Origin: Candidatus Auribacterota bacterium
GTDB lineage: Bacteria > Auribacterota > JAFGBW01
Length of the DNA stretch: 7,067 nucleotides
Direction of reading: 5' to 3'
NCBI GenBank assembly: GCA_016932965.1
Contig: JAFGBW010000148.1
Location: forward strand, 1 to 7,067
Every line of letters begins with the position of its first letter. The first letter of the stretch is position 1. The notes under the pieces were generated by a model that ran no database searches, was not told where the DNA came from, and worked only from the letters and a program-made list of their open reading frames with translations. Shown here piece by piece: positions 6,885-7,067 of this stretch. The position numbers and the translations under genes were made by a program.

Positions 6885-6925
6885 CTGCCGGGAAAACTTT
6901 TATTCGATAATAGTTCTCCCGGCAG
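6885..6925. repeat. Inverted repeat 21 bases after the mutL stop, stem-loop 4
   Basis: Two 13-base arms (CTGCCGGGAAAAC, and GTTCTCCCGGCAG) pair at 12 of 13 positions around a 15-base AT-rich centre. The mismatch (6894 against 6916) is A-C in + strand RNA and G-U in - strand RNA. The position close behind the mutL stop and the GC-rich base of the stem suit a transcript-end element for mutL. The - strand sequence after the stem is CCCGTTCAAAAC with no T run, so a classical intrinsic terminator is doubtful. Confidence 0.75.
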
Positions 6926-6946
6926 TCTTTAGTTCTTTTCCCTATT

Positions 6947-7067
6947 TCATCTTCCCAATTTTCTGTTGATTTCCTCCCAGCTGAGTTTAAAAAACACAGG
7001 CCGGCCATGGGGGCAGGAATAAGGGTTTTCGCACTGAAAAAGCTCATTTACCAGCTTTTCCTGTTCT
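6947..7067 (-). CDS. mutL: DNA mismatch repair protein MutL, C-terminal end only
   Basis: Only the last 39 codons and the stop are present; the gene runs off the right edge of the window. The fragment reads LFQCENPYSCPHGRPVFFKL (9-28 of the fragment) and ends NRKLGR. CPHGRP (coded at 6998-7015) is the conserved C-terminal motif of endonuclease-type MutL/PMS2 proteins, whose Cys and His take part in metal binding; E. coli-type MutL lacks it. This predicts a MutL that nicks DNA itself, as expected in bacteria without MutH. The motif lies close to the stop as in Bacillus MutL, so the C terminus is complete. The gene points toward hisA in the same direction but is separated from it by 335 bases rich in stem-loops. 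Confidence 0.9.
   Translation of the reverse strand, partial: EQEKLVNELFQCENPYSCPHGRPVFFKLSWEEINRKLGR

Larger units (their letters stand above)
6612..6946. other. Non-coding stem-loop-rich region between hisA and mutL
   Basis: This 335-base stretch has no convincing reading frame. It holds four separate inverted repeats, annotated individually, plus the ribosome binding site of hisA (GAAGG, complement of 6619-6623). It is AT-rich outside the stems. The 76 bases between the second and third stems (6750-6825) show nothing recognisable except a purine-rich GGAGGAG on the - strand with no usable start at a proper distance. Any RNA made here from mutL would run into the hisA leader. Confidence 0.7.

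Noticed and set aside
6885-6925. Intrinsic terminator of mutL
   Set aside because: The stem and position fit, but no T-tract follows on the - strand, so it is listed only as an inverted repeat.
6862-7047. - strand open frame of 61 codons at the right end
   Set aside because: It is a different frame of the mutL end; the true frame shows the CPHGRP motif and stops at 6947.

Overview
The window has three parts: a four-gene ABC-transport locus on the + strand, a + strand SAM-hydrolase gene that meets a - strand histidine-biosynthesis gene tail to tail, and the last codons of mutL on the - strand. All genes except mutL are complete, with no frameshift or stop interruption. The mix suggests a Gram-negative bacterium of moderate GC. 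A Gld-type transporter joined to a DUF4340 protein, a DUF62 SAM hydrolase and a eukaryote-like HisA would fit Desulfobacterota (Deltaproteobacteria), but that placement is inference from gene content. No transposase, phage gene, CRISPR array, tRNA or rRNA was seen.

Positions 32-5003 encode an ABC ATPase, an ABC-2 permease, a GldG-type membrane-anchored auxiliary protein and a DUF4340 membrane-anchored protein, in that order. The last two overlap by 8 bp, and the permease and GldG-like genes are 24 bp apart. The first three genes correspond to GldA, GldF and GldG of gliding Bacteroidetes. Similar sets are found in non-gliding bacteria, where the substrate is unknown. The expected assembly is an inner-membrane exporter core (ATPase plus permease) with two anchored proteins whose large soluble domains face the periplasm.

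Positions 5098-5886 encode a SAM hydrolase (SAM hydroxide adenosyltransferase) with its catalytic Asp, Arg and His in place. Its 3' end overlaps by 52 bp the 3' end of the convergent gene at 5835-6611. That gene encodes a HisA isomerase that reads like the eukaryotic HIS6 type rather than the usual bacterial HisA.

Positions 6612-6946, between hisA and the mutL end, hold no convincing gene. They do hold four strong and mostly unrelated stem-loops in a row (6640-6684, 6711-6749, 6826-6862, 6885-6925). None has a clear T-tract. The two imperfect ones have mismatches that become G-U pairs only in a - strand transcript, that is, in RNA read out of mutL. This stem-loop cluster is the least explained structure in the window.
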